From an uncultured Eubacteriales bacterium (lineage in GTDB: Bacteria; Bacillota; Clostridia; Christensenellales; CAG-138): a stretch of DNA of 64,000 nt. The notes below the pieces were generated by a model. The model was given only the letters and a program-made list of their open reading frames with translations, made no database searches and was not told the origin of the DNA. A program made the position numbers and the translations under genes. Within the stretch, counting starts at the first letter, position 1; each line of letters starts with the position of its first letter. Of this stretch, positions 63,710 through 64,000 are shown piece after piece. The DNA lies in contig CADACQ010000004.1 of assembly GCA_902786465.1 (NCBI GenBank), positions 1-64,000 on the forward strand. The letters run 5' to 3'.

Positions 63710-64000
63710 TGCTGTTATCGGAAGAAAAACGGGCGGAAGCCCTGCGGATACTGTCGGAGCTGTACCCGAACCCCAAGCCGGAGCTGCACTTCACCAGCCC
63801 CTACGAGCTGCTGGTGGCGGTGATGCTCTCGGCCCAGTGCACGGACAAGCAGGTGAACAAGGTGACGGCGGAGCTCTTTAAGATCGCCAACACCCCGGAG
63901 CAGATGATGGCCCTCGACGAGGACCGGCTTATGGAGCTGATCCACTCCTGCGGCTTCTTCCGCATGAAGGGGAAGCATATATTGGAGACCTCCCGCATTC
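63709..64000 (+). CDS. nth: Endonuclease III, N-terminal part (cut by the window edge)
   Basis: The visible 97 residues match the start of the DNA-repair glycosylase/AP lyase: ALRILSELYP, YELLVAVMLSAQCTDKQVN and FFRMKGKHI. The catalytic helix-hairpin-helix lysine and the iron-sulfur cysteines lie beyond the window. The ATG overlaps the trxB stop (TAATG), so the two genes are coupled. Confidence 0.93.
   Translation, partial: MLLSEEKRAEALRILSELYPNPKPELHFTSPYELLVAVMLSAQCTDKQVNKVTAELFKIANTPEQMMALDEDRLMELIHSCGFFRMKGKHILETSRI

Overview
The window comes from a G+C-rich, low-oxygen Firmicute of the Clostridia type; an Oscillospirales- or Christensenellales-like gut fermenter is my best guess. The basis is the gene content: a citrate lyase system, a monomeric [FeFe]-hydrogenase, a six-function Rnf complex, the LL-diaminopimelate aminotransferase route to lysine, a TAXI-type TRAP transporter, a dockerin protein, AGGAGG-type ribosome sites and sigma-A promoters. 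No taxonomic marker (rRNA) lies in the window, so this placement is inference.

Bases 1-16,400 look like a layered insertion zone. Three 3' halves of a tRNA-Arg(CCU) gene (371-413, 10982-11024, 16317-16359) all begin at the same base next to the anticodon loop, and shorter direct repeats accompany them. They delimit two cargo modules. The first (about 1-10.6 kb) carries an [FeFe]-hydrogenase, citrate lyase genes citD-citE-citF, a citrate carrier, citC, a citX-citG fusion, a beta-carbonic anhydrase and decayed gene remnants. The second (11.2-16.0 kb, visibly more A+T-rich) carries an AraC-type regulator divergent from a GH2 beta-mannosidase and a GPH sugar symporter. No integrase is present, so either it lies outside the window or the elements are decayed.

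From 16.4 to 28.8 kb lie core metabolism genes. After pgi and a membrane-anchored phosphoesterase comes a minus-strand series driven from a consensus promoter at 28.8 kb: pyrG, glnA, dapF, dapL, glmS, guaA. It puts glutamine synthetase beside three glutamine-dependent amidotransferases. Next on the plus strand are a TAXI-TRAP uptake system (29-32.7 kb), a phosphohexomutase pseudogene whose catalytic loop has been deleted, a PAS-CPBP-zincin fusion membrane protein, sbcD-sbcC, a flavodoxin, small conserved proteins, a YdcF-type protein, a patatin and a domain-permuted GH3 glycosidase (to 45.3 kb).

From 46.7 to 55.3 kb is a respiratory block: rnfC, a fused rnfD-rnfG, rnfE, rnfA, rnfB, then a NrfA-type nitrite reductase only 12 bases downstream, then the cytochrome c maturation pair ccs1-ccsA. 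This suggests that low-potential electron transfer through Rnf and nitrite ammonification are produced together. The last 9 kb holds transporters (two MFS, one SLC13/ArsB-like, one EamA), an XRE-TPR regulator, a peptidoglycan-binding/dockerin/NlpC-P60 protein, trxB and a truncated nth.

A dispersed palindromic repeat with arms of the type CTTTTTCTTTTC...GAAAAGAAAAAG occurs five times in intergenic gaps, always in the same orientation.
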